NCBI RefSeq assembly: GCF_002368295.1
Contig: NZ_AP018248.1
Span: 8,636,820 to 8,700,819, forward strand
DNA: 64,000 bases
DNA from: Tolypothrix tenuis PCC 7101
GTDB lineage: Bacteria; Cyanobacteriota; Cyanobacteriia; Cyanobacteriales; Nostocaceae
Direction of reading: 5' to 3'
The stretch's first letter is position 1. Every line of letters starts with the position of its first letter. Under the pieces are notes generated by a model. That model was not told the origin of the DNA, did no database searches, and saw only the letters and a list, made by a program, of their open reading frames with translations. The translations under genes and the position numbers were made by a program. This document shows positions 25,001 to 32,863 of the stretch, piece by piece.

Positions 25001-26672
25001 CACCCCTGCTCAAGAGCCTCCCGTTCCTACTCAACCGCCTGTTATTAAAAAACCAATCCTAAAAACAGCACAGCCAAAAGTAGCATTTTGGACTCCCGGT
25101 AATTTGGGTGAAGCCCCCGAAAGACTAGACTCTCAACACTTGCGAGAATTGGTAGAAGACAGTGCCATTCACCCAGAAATTGCCGCCCTTAACTTCAAAA
25201 GTCTGCATCAAACTCTCGATTGGGAGCATGAAGCTTGGGAATACCTGATGTACAGCGACAAACTACCACGCACTAACACAGGTAGACTCTCCAATGCCAT
25301 GATCAGCAAATATGCTCACATTGAAGATGGTGGCTGGTGGTGTGACGCTGGCGTTAATCCTCAATCCTTTGCTAACCTACAGCCTGGAGATAAACCCGAT
25401 AGGAAGTTATGGGGATGCTATAAACCCAATAACCCAAGAGAAAAAGCTGATAAACCCGGCAAATTCATTAAATATGAGCATCCACCAAAAACTGAACTGA
25501 GTATCTTCCTGCTTGATGTGCCGGATGATATTGCAGAACGTATGTATGAAAAATTTGGGGTAGAACCAAGCGAGTGCGATCGCACAAGCGGATTTTGGTA
25601 CTGTGTTTGGAAGCACAATCTACCAGTCACAATTACTGAGGGAGCCAAGAAAGCTGCCAGTCTGTTGAGTCAGGGACACCCTGCCATTGGACTACCAGGG
25701 ATTTACGCCGGTTATCGCAGTAAAGATGAGAAGAGGGAAAAGATGAAAGCTAGACTCATGGATGAGTTAGCTGTTTTCGCCACGCCAGACCGGGAAATTA
25801 GTTTCTGCTTTGACTACGAGACGCGACCTGAAACTCTGCAACATATAGAAATTGCCATCTCGCGCACTGGTAGATTATTGGAGGAACAGGGCGCTAGGGT
25901 CAGTGTGGTGACATTGCCAGGCCCTAATAAAGGAGTTGATGATTTGATTGTGGCAATGGGGCCACTGGCATACGAAAAGGCATTTTCCTCAGCATCAACC
26001 CTCAAAACATGGCGAGATAACAACAATAAACAGCGACATATCCCACCTGCACCGCCCAAAAAGTTGAATGAACAGGAACGTAAACAACGACTGCAACAAC
26101 GTTTTTCAGATAAAACTACTTTTTCATCATTCAACAAAGTAATCAATGAACTAACTAACCAAGAGTTACTGTACTTAGAACAAGCTGTTAATGAATATTT
26201 CTCAGATTCAGTAGCACAACTGCCACCGACAATTGATAGACAAGCAATTTCTAGCCAAATTAATCAATTACAACAACAACTTGACAGTTTATGGATAGAA
26301 CATGCTATTCAAGAGAAAGCTATCAGAGTAATGGAATATTTCCCACTTCATAAATTGAGTAATAAATATAACTCGGCTTTAAATAAACAACTAGAAACTA
26401 TAGGAACTATTAAAGAATTATTTACTCAAAAACAAAACTTAGAATCAACAATCCAGCAATGGGAATCCCAGGTTCAAAATCATGAAACCTGGGAGAAAGA
26501 ACAGAAAACTCTAGAGATGAAAACTATTGCCGATGTTTTAAAATCGCCGATACTGCAAGAAAGATTGACCACTATTAAAGAAGAATTATGGCGAAAAGAA
26601 CAACAGAAGATAGCTAAAACAGTAGCTAAATATGAGCAATCACCAAAACCTACGAGGGGAATGAGAAGATAA
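22026..26672 (+). CDS. traA: MobF (TrwC/TraA-like) relaxase-helicase with C-terminal DUF3854 domain
   Basis: 1548 residues. The N-terminal relaxase has the paired tyrosines Y20-Y21 (FLEGYYQEGTSRW), a FTFSAPKSVSL block, and the metal-binding HLHTH (H153, H155, H157). A TraI/RecD-like helicase follows: Walker A WQGVAGAGKT (~487-496), Walker B VVDEAGLLS (~555), and VSRARYDLKLYT near 880. A Pro/Ser linker (~940-1005) leads to a DUF3854/TOPRIM-like domain (~1020-1330: GGWW, KYEHPPKT, ITEGAKKAASLL, FDYET, LPGPNKGVDD), then a coiled-coil tail. It nicks oriT and unwinds the strand in conjugation. The GTG start has AGGAG ~7 bp upstream. A ~70-residue palindromic low-complexity insertion follows the HLHTH motif. 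Confidence 0.92.
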   Translation: MLTAKNSDPQQAVHYFLEGYYQEGTSRWSGQGAKKLGLSGAVNYQETFSNIVNGRSPDGSQNLCARKLNSSQRRAATDFTFSAPKSVSLQALVGGDERLITAHQLAVQKTLELIEQRYSYTRATTEQGQQLIRTNNLVVAEFDHIETRELDPHLHTHALVMNMTYLEQGKLGKRGKLLEKETHEVEEEEQSRRTEELLKSNSLSPPTIPDLPVCDRVFEGEGHSSPASPAPPAPPAHGSWYSLFNDEIFKNKKFLGMVYQNYLALEIEKLGYQVEPKKHGQFEIKGFRDEDLKEFSKRRQQILNAAGSDATWAEREAAWTATRNKKQKINLQELKASWKEEALALGINFVQPLNPQTQRQPRLVSKENLEDAIAHCSERNVAFTQEDLEKFILTQGLATDVSLIEPLIKVNSELLSLSQDKRDFTTLAAVNRELATIKLMQKGQGQVSPLAQGEIVSNHLEKTALNQDQRRAVLDAATTTDQFMAWQGVAGAGKTFALKELKAIATASGYTIKGFAPSSMAAKVLSQELDIQAETVARLLVSEPPQQTELNQIWVVDEAGLLSAKDALALLERATVEQARVLLVGDTKQLSAVEAGNPFKSLQQAGIKTSHLNESNRQRAPKLKLAVDLVASGRIQEGFERLDENGYIQTVTPESKIEAIAADYIKSTPEERTRTLVLAGTNFERLAITQAIREHLKAEGSLGTATNITQLQAKDLTSVQMRYTHNFELGDLVMPTRSYKRRGLSKGELYEVVGKDTDRLLLKATDGKQLEVDTGFNKAVYQRQRIEIAKSDRLRWTKNDRQLGRRNGQEFVVTAIDLHNAQIQYLDSGLTESVNLQQAQHLDYAIVSTTYSSQGKTADRVLLAADQTIGQESFYVAVSRARYDLKLYTEDKDNLLALAQLSKAKENALFVLRQKELEKQHQSKLEKEQVANAVIVARSPEEEELWSSGALEQSYSKPSPLHPSTSAPLPNSSPQHPSTPAPPPNSSPLLPSTPAQEPPVPTQPPVIKKPILKTAQPKVAFWTPGNLGEAPERLDSQHLRELVEDSAIHPEIAALNFKSLHQTLDWEHEAWEYLMYSDKLPRTNTGRLSNAMISKYAHIEDGGWWCDAGVNPQSFANLQPGDKPDRKLWGCYKPNNPREKADKPGKFIKYEHPPKTELSIFLLDVPDDIAERMYEKFGVEPSECDRTSGFWYCVWKHNLPVTITEGAKKAASLLSQGHPAIGLPGIYAGYRSKDEKREKMKARLMDELAVFATPDREISFCFDYETRPETLQHIEIAISRTGRLLEEQGARVSVVTLPGPNKGVDDLIVAMGPLAYEKAFSSASTLKTWRDNNNKQRHIPPAPPKKLNEQERKQRLQQRFSDKTTFSSFNKVINELTNQELLYLEQAVNEYFSDSVAQLPPTIDRQAISSQINQLQQQLDSLWIEHAIQEKAIRVMEYFPLHKLSNKYNSALNKQLETIGTIKELFTQKQNLESTIQQWESQVQNHETWEKEQKTLEMKTIADVLKSPILQERLTTIKEELWRKEQQKIAKTVAKYEQSPKPTRGMRR
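22523..22734 (+). repeat. Palindromic GC-rich element inserted in frame in the relaxase domain
   Basis: The left arm (22523-22560, GGGGAAGCTGGGGAAGC type) is imperfectly complementary to the right arm (22696-22734, GCTTCCCCAGCTCCCCC type). The encoded ~70 residues (GKRGKLLEKETHE...SSPASPAPPAPPAHG) split what is normally a continuous motif: MNMTYLEQG before it and SWYSLFNDEIFKNKKF after it. It looks like a mobile palindromic repeat tolerated inside a gene. Confidence 0.6.
24857..25015 (+). repeat. Low-complexity repeat coding for the Pro/Ser linker of the relaxase
   Basis: A triplicated GAGCTCTG unit (24857-24880) is followed by a tandem unit starting GCCCAATTCTTCCCCTC and built of CAGCACCCC-like words. 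It encodes the SPLHPSTSAPLPNSS-type linker between helicase and DUF3854 domain. Similar C-rich words occur in the VirB10-like gene (33535-33625) and the CyRepA1 gene (48425-48650). Confidence 0.6.
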
Positions 26673-27144
26673 TACAAATTCAAAATTCAAAATTCAAAAT
26701 TAATAGAGCAAGAATTAGTATAAATTTTAGAGGTTGCATCTTATCATATTTTTACTGAATTGGTATGAAAGAATATTTTGCCAAACTTGGAGAATTAAAT
26801 CTTTCAAATGATTATAGGGCTTGGATTTCACTTCTTGTTTATAAAACTTGATTGATGCAGAAAAAATTAATCCTCAAAGCAAGATTAAATCCAAGCCTCA
26901 AAACTTGCCTGCTATTGTTTTCTAAAAGTGACAAGACAGCGTTAAGACTATTAGATTTTAATACATTAAAGTTAACAATCTTCTTTATTCCCTACACTCC
27001 ACACCTTGTATTGAAGAAGCTTTCAAAAACAAAATTATACCGATTAAAAAAAGAAAGCTATAGATGCACACTCGCACAACCAGGTGATATGTAGCTCTCT
27101 TAATTTTGAATTTTGAATTTTGAATTTTGAATTTTGAATTGATA
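26673..27144. other. Non-coding segment bounded by inverted heptamer arrays
   Basis: Tandem TTCAAAA heptamers at 26676-26702 face the complementary TTTTGAA array at 27102-27140, so the ~400-bp interior is bordered by inverted repeats. The interior carries only short frames (for example 26764-26850, starting MKEYFAKLGELNL, 28 codons) with no recognised protein. The arrangement parallels the IVP-gene unit at 52991-53489. The arrays lie at the converging ends of the relaxase and transfer operons and could act in mRNA 3'-end formation. Confidence 0.5.
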
Positions 27145-28518
27145 CTATCTTCTCAATTTTGCTGATTGAGATTGGGTAGGGCTGTGCTTTAAATAATCAG
27201 AAACTACTTCTTCCACTACCTCCAAAGATTCAACATCTTTCTTTGTAGCTTGAGCAGTCAAATCACCATCTATCATTACCGCCCGGCCATCTTTAGCCGT
27301 AACAGTAATACTATCGCCATTTTGGTAAAAATTGTAATTTTTACTCTCATAACTACGAGAACCATCTTGATGCAAATCACCAAAAAGATGCAACATAGAA
27401 TCGACGCTCTTAGCAAGAGCCTTAGTTTTGATATCCATCACAGTGTTAGTAACTTTTTCCACATTCTGCTTCACAGCATGATTAGTAGCCGAATGTAAAT
27501 CGCCAACGGCTTTAGTCATCTGTTTGTGGACTGTATTAACTTCCTGTGAAACCTTACTCCCAACAGCACCCATAGCAGATTGATGACGCTCCATACCATG
27601 CTGAATTTCATCACTAACTAACTGTTTAACTTCACCAATACCATCCTTAACTACACCCACTTGTGATTCAAACTCACTTTTAACAGCAGCAATTTGTGAC
27701 CTCATTTCAGCTTGAAAAGACTCCATTTGTTGATTCATCTGCTCTTTTAAACTAGTAATTTGAGTCTGTAATTGAGTTTTAACTTGGTCTACTTTAGGAG
27801 TAAGAGCAGTTTTTACCTGTTCATAAAGATTTTTGGCAGTATTCTTAGCCTTAGCCTCAATCGAGTTGAGCCAATCATTTAGAGTAGCATTGTTGAGAGT
27901 AGGGTTATTGTGTTTATTAATAGCCTCCAGACCCTTCTGCAATTTCTCAATCGTTTGTTGTTGAGCATCAAAAGCTTGTTTCAGACTAATCAAATCAGTT
28001 GATAACTTTTGAGTAACTTCAACACTTGATTGCTTTTGAGTAGTAAAACTATCAATCAAACTTTGCTGTGATTGAACTTTCTGTTGTAAAGTTTCAACCT
28101 GCTTTTGTAAATTCTCAAGAGATGAAGATTGTTGTACTGTTTTGACTGGTTGTTGAGACTGGGATTGATTCTGGCTCCGGAGGTTATTCAACCCCAGCTT
28201 ATCACTTAAAACCTTTCCATCCTTCACATGATAGACTTTATCTTTGCCAATCATGATACGGACAGAACCTTTAAAATTTTGCGGTTCGTTGATAGCCGTA
28301 TTGATTTTATCTACCAGTTCTGGAGTCATCAAATTGACAGAAACTTCGCCATCAGGATGACCCTTATACTTGGGTTGGTTACCAACGTAAATGGATAAGT
28401 CTTTAGTGATGTCTAACTCTTGAAACTTTCCCTTCTCTAACAGCTTATGCAGAATATCATCGAGAATTTCTAAATAATCATGTTGCACTTGTTTCCCCTC
28501 AGATTTTATTTCATCCAT
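27145..28518 (-). CDS. Long coiled-coil protein at the end of the conjugation operon
   Basis: 457 residues. Residues ~1-110 form a folded-looking domain (DLSIYVGNQPKYKGHPDGEV...GKDKVYHVKDGKVLSDKLG). Then Gln-rich linkers and more than 200 residues of heptad-like coiled coil (LQKQVETLQQKVQSQQSL; MNQQMESFQAEMRSQIAAV), ending in a short beta-type domain (YNFYQNGDSITVTAKDGRAV). No signal peptide or membrane span. It overlaps the upstream gene by 8 bp. Such proteins recur beside coupling-protein genes of cyanobacterial plasmids; function unknown, perhaps structural or tethering. Confidence 0.7.
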   Translation of the reverse strand: MDEIKSEGKQVQHDYLEILDDILHKLLEKGKFQELDITKDLSIYVGNQPKYKGHPDGEVSVNLMTPELVDKINTAINEPQNFKGSVRIMIGKDKVYHVKDGKVLSDKLGLNNLRSQNQSQSQQPVKTVQQSSSLENLQKQVETLQQKVQSQQSLIDSFTTQKQSSVEVTQKLSTDLISLKQAFDAQQQTIEKLQKGLEAINKHNNPTLNNATLNDWLNSIEAKAKNTAKNLYEQVKTALTPKVDQVKTQLQTQITSLKEQMNQQMESFQAEMRSQIAAVKSEFESQVGVVKDGIGEVKQLVSDEIQHGMERHQSAMGAVGSKVSQEVNTVHKQMTKAVGDLHSATNHAVKQNVEKVTNTVMDIKTKALAKSVDSMLHLFGDLHQDGSRSYESKNYNFYQNGDSITVTAKDGRAVMIDGDLTAQATKKDVESLEVVEEVVSDYLKHSPTQSQSAKLRR

Positions 28519-28915
28519 GATTTATGACTCCTACCAAGGAATTAATCAGACTCGATGGGCTAACTAAAACATCAGGTAAAATCACACCTCCTAAACGATT
28601 GAGAATTACTTGACCCTCAATTTGGACATAAGCCCATTGGTCATCAATTAAGACTGAGATTGACTTAGTGTTATCAGGTAAATTGGTGACGTTATAATCT
28701 TGGAGTTCCCCATTTACTATGAAGATGTGAGGACTTTCGGCATCGCCATAGTAGATTTCAATAAATTCTGGGACATGATTTACTGTCAACGGTGGCTCAT
28801 CCCAAAATTCAGCCGCATTGATAATATCAGTACGGTAATTCTTAACCAACGCTGCAATATCAAGCGGCAGTTTGCTTAATAATTGCAATTCATATTCAGA
28901 TAAATTATTCATCAA
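28511..28915 (-). CDS. Hypothetical protein between the coupling protein and coiled-coil genes
   Basis: 134 residues, acidic, no domain recognised. The middle (VPEFIEIYYGDAESPHIFIV) and the following SISVLIDDQWAYVQIEGQV suggest a small beta-rich fold resembling the N-terminal domain of the next protein. It starts 7 bp after the coupling-protein stop and overlaps the next gene by 8 bp, so it belongs to the transfer operon. Function unknown. Confidence 0.6.
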   Translation of the reverse strand: MMNNLSEYELQLLSKLPLDIAALVKNYRTDIINAAEFWDEPPLTVNHVPEFIEIYYGDAESPHIFIVNGELQDYNVTNLPDNTKSISVLIDDQWAYVQIEGQVILNRLGGVILPDVLVSPSSLINSLVGVINHG

Positions 28916-28922
28916 TGACCTC

Positions 28923-30695
28923 CTAAAGATTTTTTAATTTCTGATTTGCTTCTGCCTGCTTCTCAACTAAAGGTAATAATCTTTCCGCTGCTAAATTTCG
29001 CCTTTCTAGCTCTTTAGCAGATGGTATAAGCAGAGTAGATTGGGAAATAAATTTTTGTTGGAGTTCGTACCATTTCTCAATACTTTTAGACTCCAAATTC
29101 ATATCAGATGGCGGAATCCGAATCTGTTCTAATAACGGAATACTTACATTTTGACCAGAGCGAAAACCAGGACTGACAATGACGGCTCTGCCTTCCGGTA
29201 AAGTATTAAATTGGTTCACCTCAAATAAATTGCGAGTACTATTTTGCTCAGAAATTGAGGTACTTGCACCACCTTTACCACCAGAACTACGTGAACGTTC
29301 TCTATACTTAATTTGTTCATCACCTAAGAAATTACTAAAACGTTCAGCCGCTACATCATCTTGAGGATTAAAGAAAGCCTTCGTAGCACAACCGCCAAAG
29401 ATAGCGTTGGTAGTTTCTCTAGAATAAGACTTTTCAAGCTGTGATAAATTTTGTAATCCCAATAAACAAATTAAGCCATCCTCCCTATTTTGATTGAGCC
29501 AATCTACCAAAGCGGGTAAATACAAAGTAGGTAATTCATCCAGTGCTAAAAGCAATGGTTCTGTGCGTTTATCAGCCAAATTACGAGAACATAAAAGGTG
29601 CAGAATAGACACCAATAAAGGAGAAATCACATCTCGCTTCTCCTTATCCATGCCAAAAACCACCATCTTCCGCCCTTTCAAATCCAAGGGAATATTTGTT
29701 TGACCGCAGAAGCCAGAAAGAGTAGATGGGGTCATAAAGCGAGTAAATAACCCACTCGTAGTACCGACAATACTAGCGGCAGTTTCTGGAGAACCAGCCA
29801 CAGACAAAAATTGGTCAAAAGCAACTTTTACCCAAGGATTTAAAGCCGCTTGTTGAATGCGGTCAATTAATTTCGGCAGACTGAGAATTGCATGGCACAT
29901 CATAATGTCTGGGAAATCAGTACCCCTAGCCAACATGAAAATTGCTTGAGCCAACTGATCTCCAGCATTGACAAAGAAACCACCATCCGAGACATCACCA
30001 CCAGAAGATAATTTAAAATTGCGGTTGAGAACGATCGCTAACTGACGTGCCATCTCTGCATCAGTTTCACTCCGCAGAAAATCCAGGGGGTTAGCCACAC
30101 AGGACTCAGGGAAGCCGGGGGCGAGGATAGAAACCTCATACCCATGCATAGCTGCATATCCTGCTAATTTGGGTGCTTGACCTTTAGCCCCAGCAGTAGC
30201 CGATTCTTGGTGAGCATATTTAAAATCGTAGAGAATAATTGGTAGTCCCTGGTCGATAGCAGAACGCACCAGGGGATTAATCATCGAGAAGGTTTTACCC
30301 GAACCAGCACCGCCGCAAACCAAAATCCCCCGCTGCACATCTGGCAGATAGAGTCGGCTTTTATCTTCAGGAATATTGGTAATGCGTTTGTTGTCAACAA
30401 CCTGAGATTTTGTACCCACAGGCGTACCGATGTAGAGAGCAACTCTGTTATGTCTGCGCTCAGTAATTTGTTTGCAAGCTAACTTACGGGCTGCTGTTTT
30501 CTCCCTAGCACCTGCCCATCGCGCTCGTGCTAATTTGTTGGATGCGCCGCGTCCTTCCATAGCTTTTGCCAACATTAGCGCCCCAACACTTACAAGTAAT
30601 GCCAAGCCCATCGGGGAGAAGAAGGCATTGTAAAAGTTTTGAGGAACAAGGTTATCTACTTGTTGGGTAGTTTTAGCGATTTTAGCCATCTTCAT
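28923..30695 (-). CDS. Type IV coupling protein (VirD4/TraD/TraG-like)
   Basis: 590 residues. One N-terminal membrane span (about 22-45, FSPMGLALLVSVGALMLAKA), then the ATPase: Walker A GILVCGGAGSGKTFSMINPL (~125-140), IILYDFKYAH, Walker B LLLALDELPTLYLPAL (~376) and the LLGLQNLSQLEKSY box. It links the relaxosome to the secretion channel at the inner membrane and powers substrate entry. It overlaps the upstream 404-residue gene by 4 bp (ATGA). It pairs with the MobF relaxase encoded nearby on the other strand. Confidence 0.88.
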   Translation of the reverse strand: MKMAKIAKTTQQVDNLVPQNFYNAFFSPMGLALLVSVGALMLAKAMEGRGASNKLARARWAGAREKTAARKLACKQITERRHNRVALYIGTPVGTKSQVVDNKRITNIPEDKSRLYLPDVQRGILVCGGAGSGKTFSMINPLVRSAIDQGLPIILYDFKYAHQESATAGAKGQAPKLAGYAAMHGYEVSILAPGFPESCVANPLDFLRSETDAEMARQLAIVLNRNFKLSSGGDVSDGGFFVNAGDQLAQAIFMLARGTDFPDIMMCHAILSLPKLIDRIQQAALNPWVKVAFDQFLSVAGSPETAASIVGTTSGLFTRFMTPSTLSGFCGQTNIPLDLKGRKMVVFGMDKEKRDVISPLLVSILHLLCSRNLADKRTEPLLLALDELPTLYLPALVDWLNQNREDGLICLLGLQNLSQLEKSYSRETTNAIFGGCATKAFFNPQDDVAAERFSNFLGDEQIKYRERSRSSGGKGGASTSISEQNSTRNLFEVNQFNTLPEGRAVIVSPGFRSGQNVSIPLLEQIRIPPSDMNLESKSIEKWYELQQKFISQSTLLIPSAKELERRNLAAERLLPLVEKQAEANQKLKNL

Positions 30696-31906
30696 CCTTT
30701 ACCTAAAATGACTAAATCATTCTCCTTAACTGGAACCCAAGGAACTGGCCCAATAAAGTAAGGAGTGCAGGATTTACCAGTTCCAAAGAAGTTAACGCAG
30801 ATACGAAAAAATAGACCAAAGTTAGCTGTACCTGTTGACTCATTAACACCCGTAAGGACGACTTTGAAACCAGAACCATAGACCAGCCTCCCTGTAGGTT
30901 CTTTACCACCATTGACACGTTGCAATATGCCAAAACCACCGTCTACCTTTTGTGAAGAACCAGAAGCCCAACGTTTACCGTAAAGATTGCCTTGTTGCCC
31001 TGCAACATCCCCCAGTTCCAAGTAAGGGCATTCTTGACCCACTCCACAGGCAACAGCAACAGTTTGATTAGAACGAGTTACCTTACCTGATACAAAGTAA
31101 TTTTCTCTTGCCCTAGAATCTCCACGTTCAGATTTACCTAAAACCACAGAAGCAATACCAACTACATCCAACCCTGAATTAATTGGTTGGGGCATTTTAT
31201 CAAAAGGTACTTTATTCAACCCAGGAACTTGATTAATAAAACTTTGCTGCCAGTTGAGAAATTTGCTAATTCTTGTTTCTGTTAATTGAGGAATTGAACT
31301 TAATGGATAATTACTTAAATCTAAATTACCAAGTGGAAGATTACTTACTTTTGGATAGTCATATAAAACTTGTAAAATTGTACCATTGGGAGAAATACCT
31401 GACTTCTGAAGTAAGTCTTGAATAGGTTTAATTTGGCTCACATTAATATTGTTCAATTTGGGAATTGCTTGAGCTAATGAACCGATAGTCTGCCACTTCA
31501 TTAAACCAAAATCTTGTAATTTCAAAGAGTCAATCTGATTTGAGGTTATGGATGCTATCAGTTTCAAAGTAAATTGACTTTGTGTAAAAGCTTCATCCAC
31601 ATCACCCAACATAATCACAGAATCAATATTCTGTCCGGCTGACCAAGAACGGGAGGGATTATAGCCTAATTTAGCAGCAATATCTGCTGAAACATTGATG
31701 TATCCAGGCTCCTGTAATGGATCTAAGCTACTCCAGTTTATCTTTGTCCAATCCGGGGATTTGAGTTGATATTTCCCAGTAGTATGAGTAACTGTTGGGA
31801 TTTCTGCAATTGCTGTACTTGGTAATTCTAATAGTGAAATAGCAATTAAAGAAGTAGAAATTGTTGAGAAAATAACTTTATTTATAATCACCGCCTTTGC
31901 CCCCAT
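30692..31906 (-). CDS. Exported protein of the conjugation operon, function unknown
   Basis: 404 residues with a signal peptide (about 1-34, ...[21 protein letters not shown]). The mature part contains a helical repeat-rich middle ([19 protein letters not shown]) and a C-terminal domain with cysteines ([35 protein letters not shown]) that could form disulfides in the periplasm. No homology is recognised. Its place between VirB9-like and coupling-protein genes suggests a cyanobacteria-specific channel component. It overlaps the upstream gene by 19 bp; an in-frame GTG 15 bp downstream is an alternative start. Confidence 0.65.
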   Translation of the reverse strand: MGAKAVIINKVIFSTISTSLIAISLLELPSTAIAEIPTVTHTTGKYQLKSPDWTKINWSSLDPLQEPGYINVSADIAAKLGYNPSRSWSAGQNIDSVIMLGDVDEAFTQSQFTLKLIASITSNQIDSLKLQDFGLMKWQTIGSLAQAIPKLNNINVSQIKPIQDLLQKSGISPNGTILQVLYDYPKVSNLPLGNLDLSNYPLSSIPQLTETRISKFLNWQQSFINQVPGLNKVPFDKMPQPINSGLDVVGIASVVLGKSERGDSRARENYFVSGKVTRSNQTVAVACGVGQECPYLELGDVAGQQGNLYGKRWASGSSQKVDGGFGILQRVNGGKEPTGRLVYGSGFKVVLTGVNESTGTANFGLFFRICVNFFGTGKSCTPYFIGPVPWVPVKENDLVILGKG

Positions 31907-32709
31907 TGAATTAATTGATTAAAGAGGTTTTGGGGAATACCTGATAATCGGATAGCTTCTACTCTTGGTTTACCTTTCCTCAGTAAGCGAATAGTATCTT
32001 GTGCTTTCCGCCATTCTCCAGATTTGGGTTTAATTGTGCCGTTACCAACTGCAACAGCTAAACCAACGGCAATAGAATTGGCATCATTTCTTAATGATGA
32101 AGCATTTAAAACTGGAGAATTATTGTTAGATAATCTATTTATTGGAGTCGAATTTTGATTTGCAGTATTAGTGGGAGCGTTTAAATTCCTGTTGTTTGGC
32201 TTTTCAACTAATAGAGGTTTTGGTCTATCAGAATCAGGTTTGATAATGAGACTTGTGTACTCTGGCTTACCTTGAGCCGGAATTAACTTAAATTGATACT
32301 GTTTTTGACCAAGAGAACTATTAGTAATCACGGTCATCACAGTACTGCCATCAACAGAAGAAGTTAGAGATGGGAAATCAATCGGTTTAATCTGCCTCAA
32401 AAATAAAACTGTTGCCCCTCCAGTTCCACAATTTTCATCATTTGATGCACCACGCTGACATAAATTGCCATTAGAACTAAACGCAAAATGGGAAGGGTCT
32501 CCTAGCCAAACTTGCTTAATAGTTTCACCTGTAGAGATAAAGTTGATAGTTAGCCCGTAACCACTCCAAACTTTTAAATCAATCCCATTGGAGTTGTGAC
32601 CTTGAGCATCTTGTGAATATACATTTCTAGCTGGCGGTAGTGCTAAAGATATGCCAGGTGTAGCACTGATAAATAAAGTAGTTATCAGTAATAAACTTAA
32701 ACGTTTCAT
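31888..32709 (-). CDS. VirB9/TrbG-like periplasmic protein
   Basis: 273 residues with a signal peptide ([23 protein letters not shown]). The next ~140 residues follow the VirB9/TrbG N-terminal pattern: a beta domain with [20 protein letters not shown] then [19 protein letters not shown] and [19 protein letters not shown]. The C-terminal third is Asn/Pro rich with a short basic end ([17 protein letters not shown]) rather than the classical VirB9 C-domain, so the assignment is partial. In type IV secretion VirB9 builds the outer-membrane core with VirB7 and VirB10; here the VirB10-like gene is adjacent. Confidence 0.55.
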   Translation of the reverse strand: MKRLSLLLITTLFISATPGISLALPPARNVYSQDAQGHNSNGIDLKVWSGYGLTINFISTGETIKQVWLGDPSHFAFSSNGNLCQRGASNDENCGTGGATVLFLRQIKPIDFPSLTSSVDGSTVMTVITNSSLGQKQYQFKLIPAQGKPEYTSLIIKPDSDRPKPLLVEKPNNRNLNAPTNTANQNSTPINRLSNNNSPVLNASSLRNDANSIAVGLAVAVGNGTIKPKSGEWRKAQDTIRLLRKGKPRVEAIRLSGIPQNLFNQLIQWGQRR

Positions 32710-32863
32710 ATCATAATAGATTAATGAAAAATATCGAAGAATTCAGAATCCAGAATTCAGGAGACAGAATAATGAAAAATGCAAGAGAGCTTTTGATAAA
32801 ATAATTAGCAATCATTATGATTTTGACTTCTGGCTTCTGACTCCTGACTCCTGACTCCTGAAT
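32710..32863. repeat. Intercistronic repeat with inverted CTCCTGAATTC arms
   Basis: GAATTCAGGAG near 32751 and CTCCTGAATTC near 32857 are reverse complements about 100 nt apart, and the right arm follows three CTGACTC repeats. The same word family recurs at 41340-41360 and 51650-51745. It forms the only sizeable gap inside the transfer operon and may cause transcript folding or processing between the VirB10- and VirB9-like genes. Confidence 0.5.

Noticed and set aside
26852..27094. 80-codon ORF between the relaxase and coiled-coil genes
   Set aside because: No acceptable ATG or Shine-Dalgarno and no protein-like pattern; lies inside a heptamer-bounded non-coding unit.
26676..27140. CRISPR-like array made of short repeats
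   Set aside because: The units are contiguous 7-bp tandem repeats without spacers, and no cas genes are present in the window.
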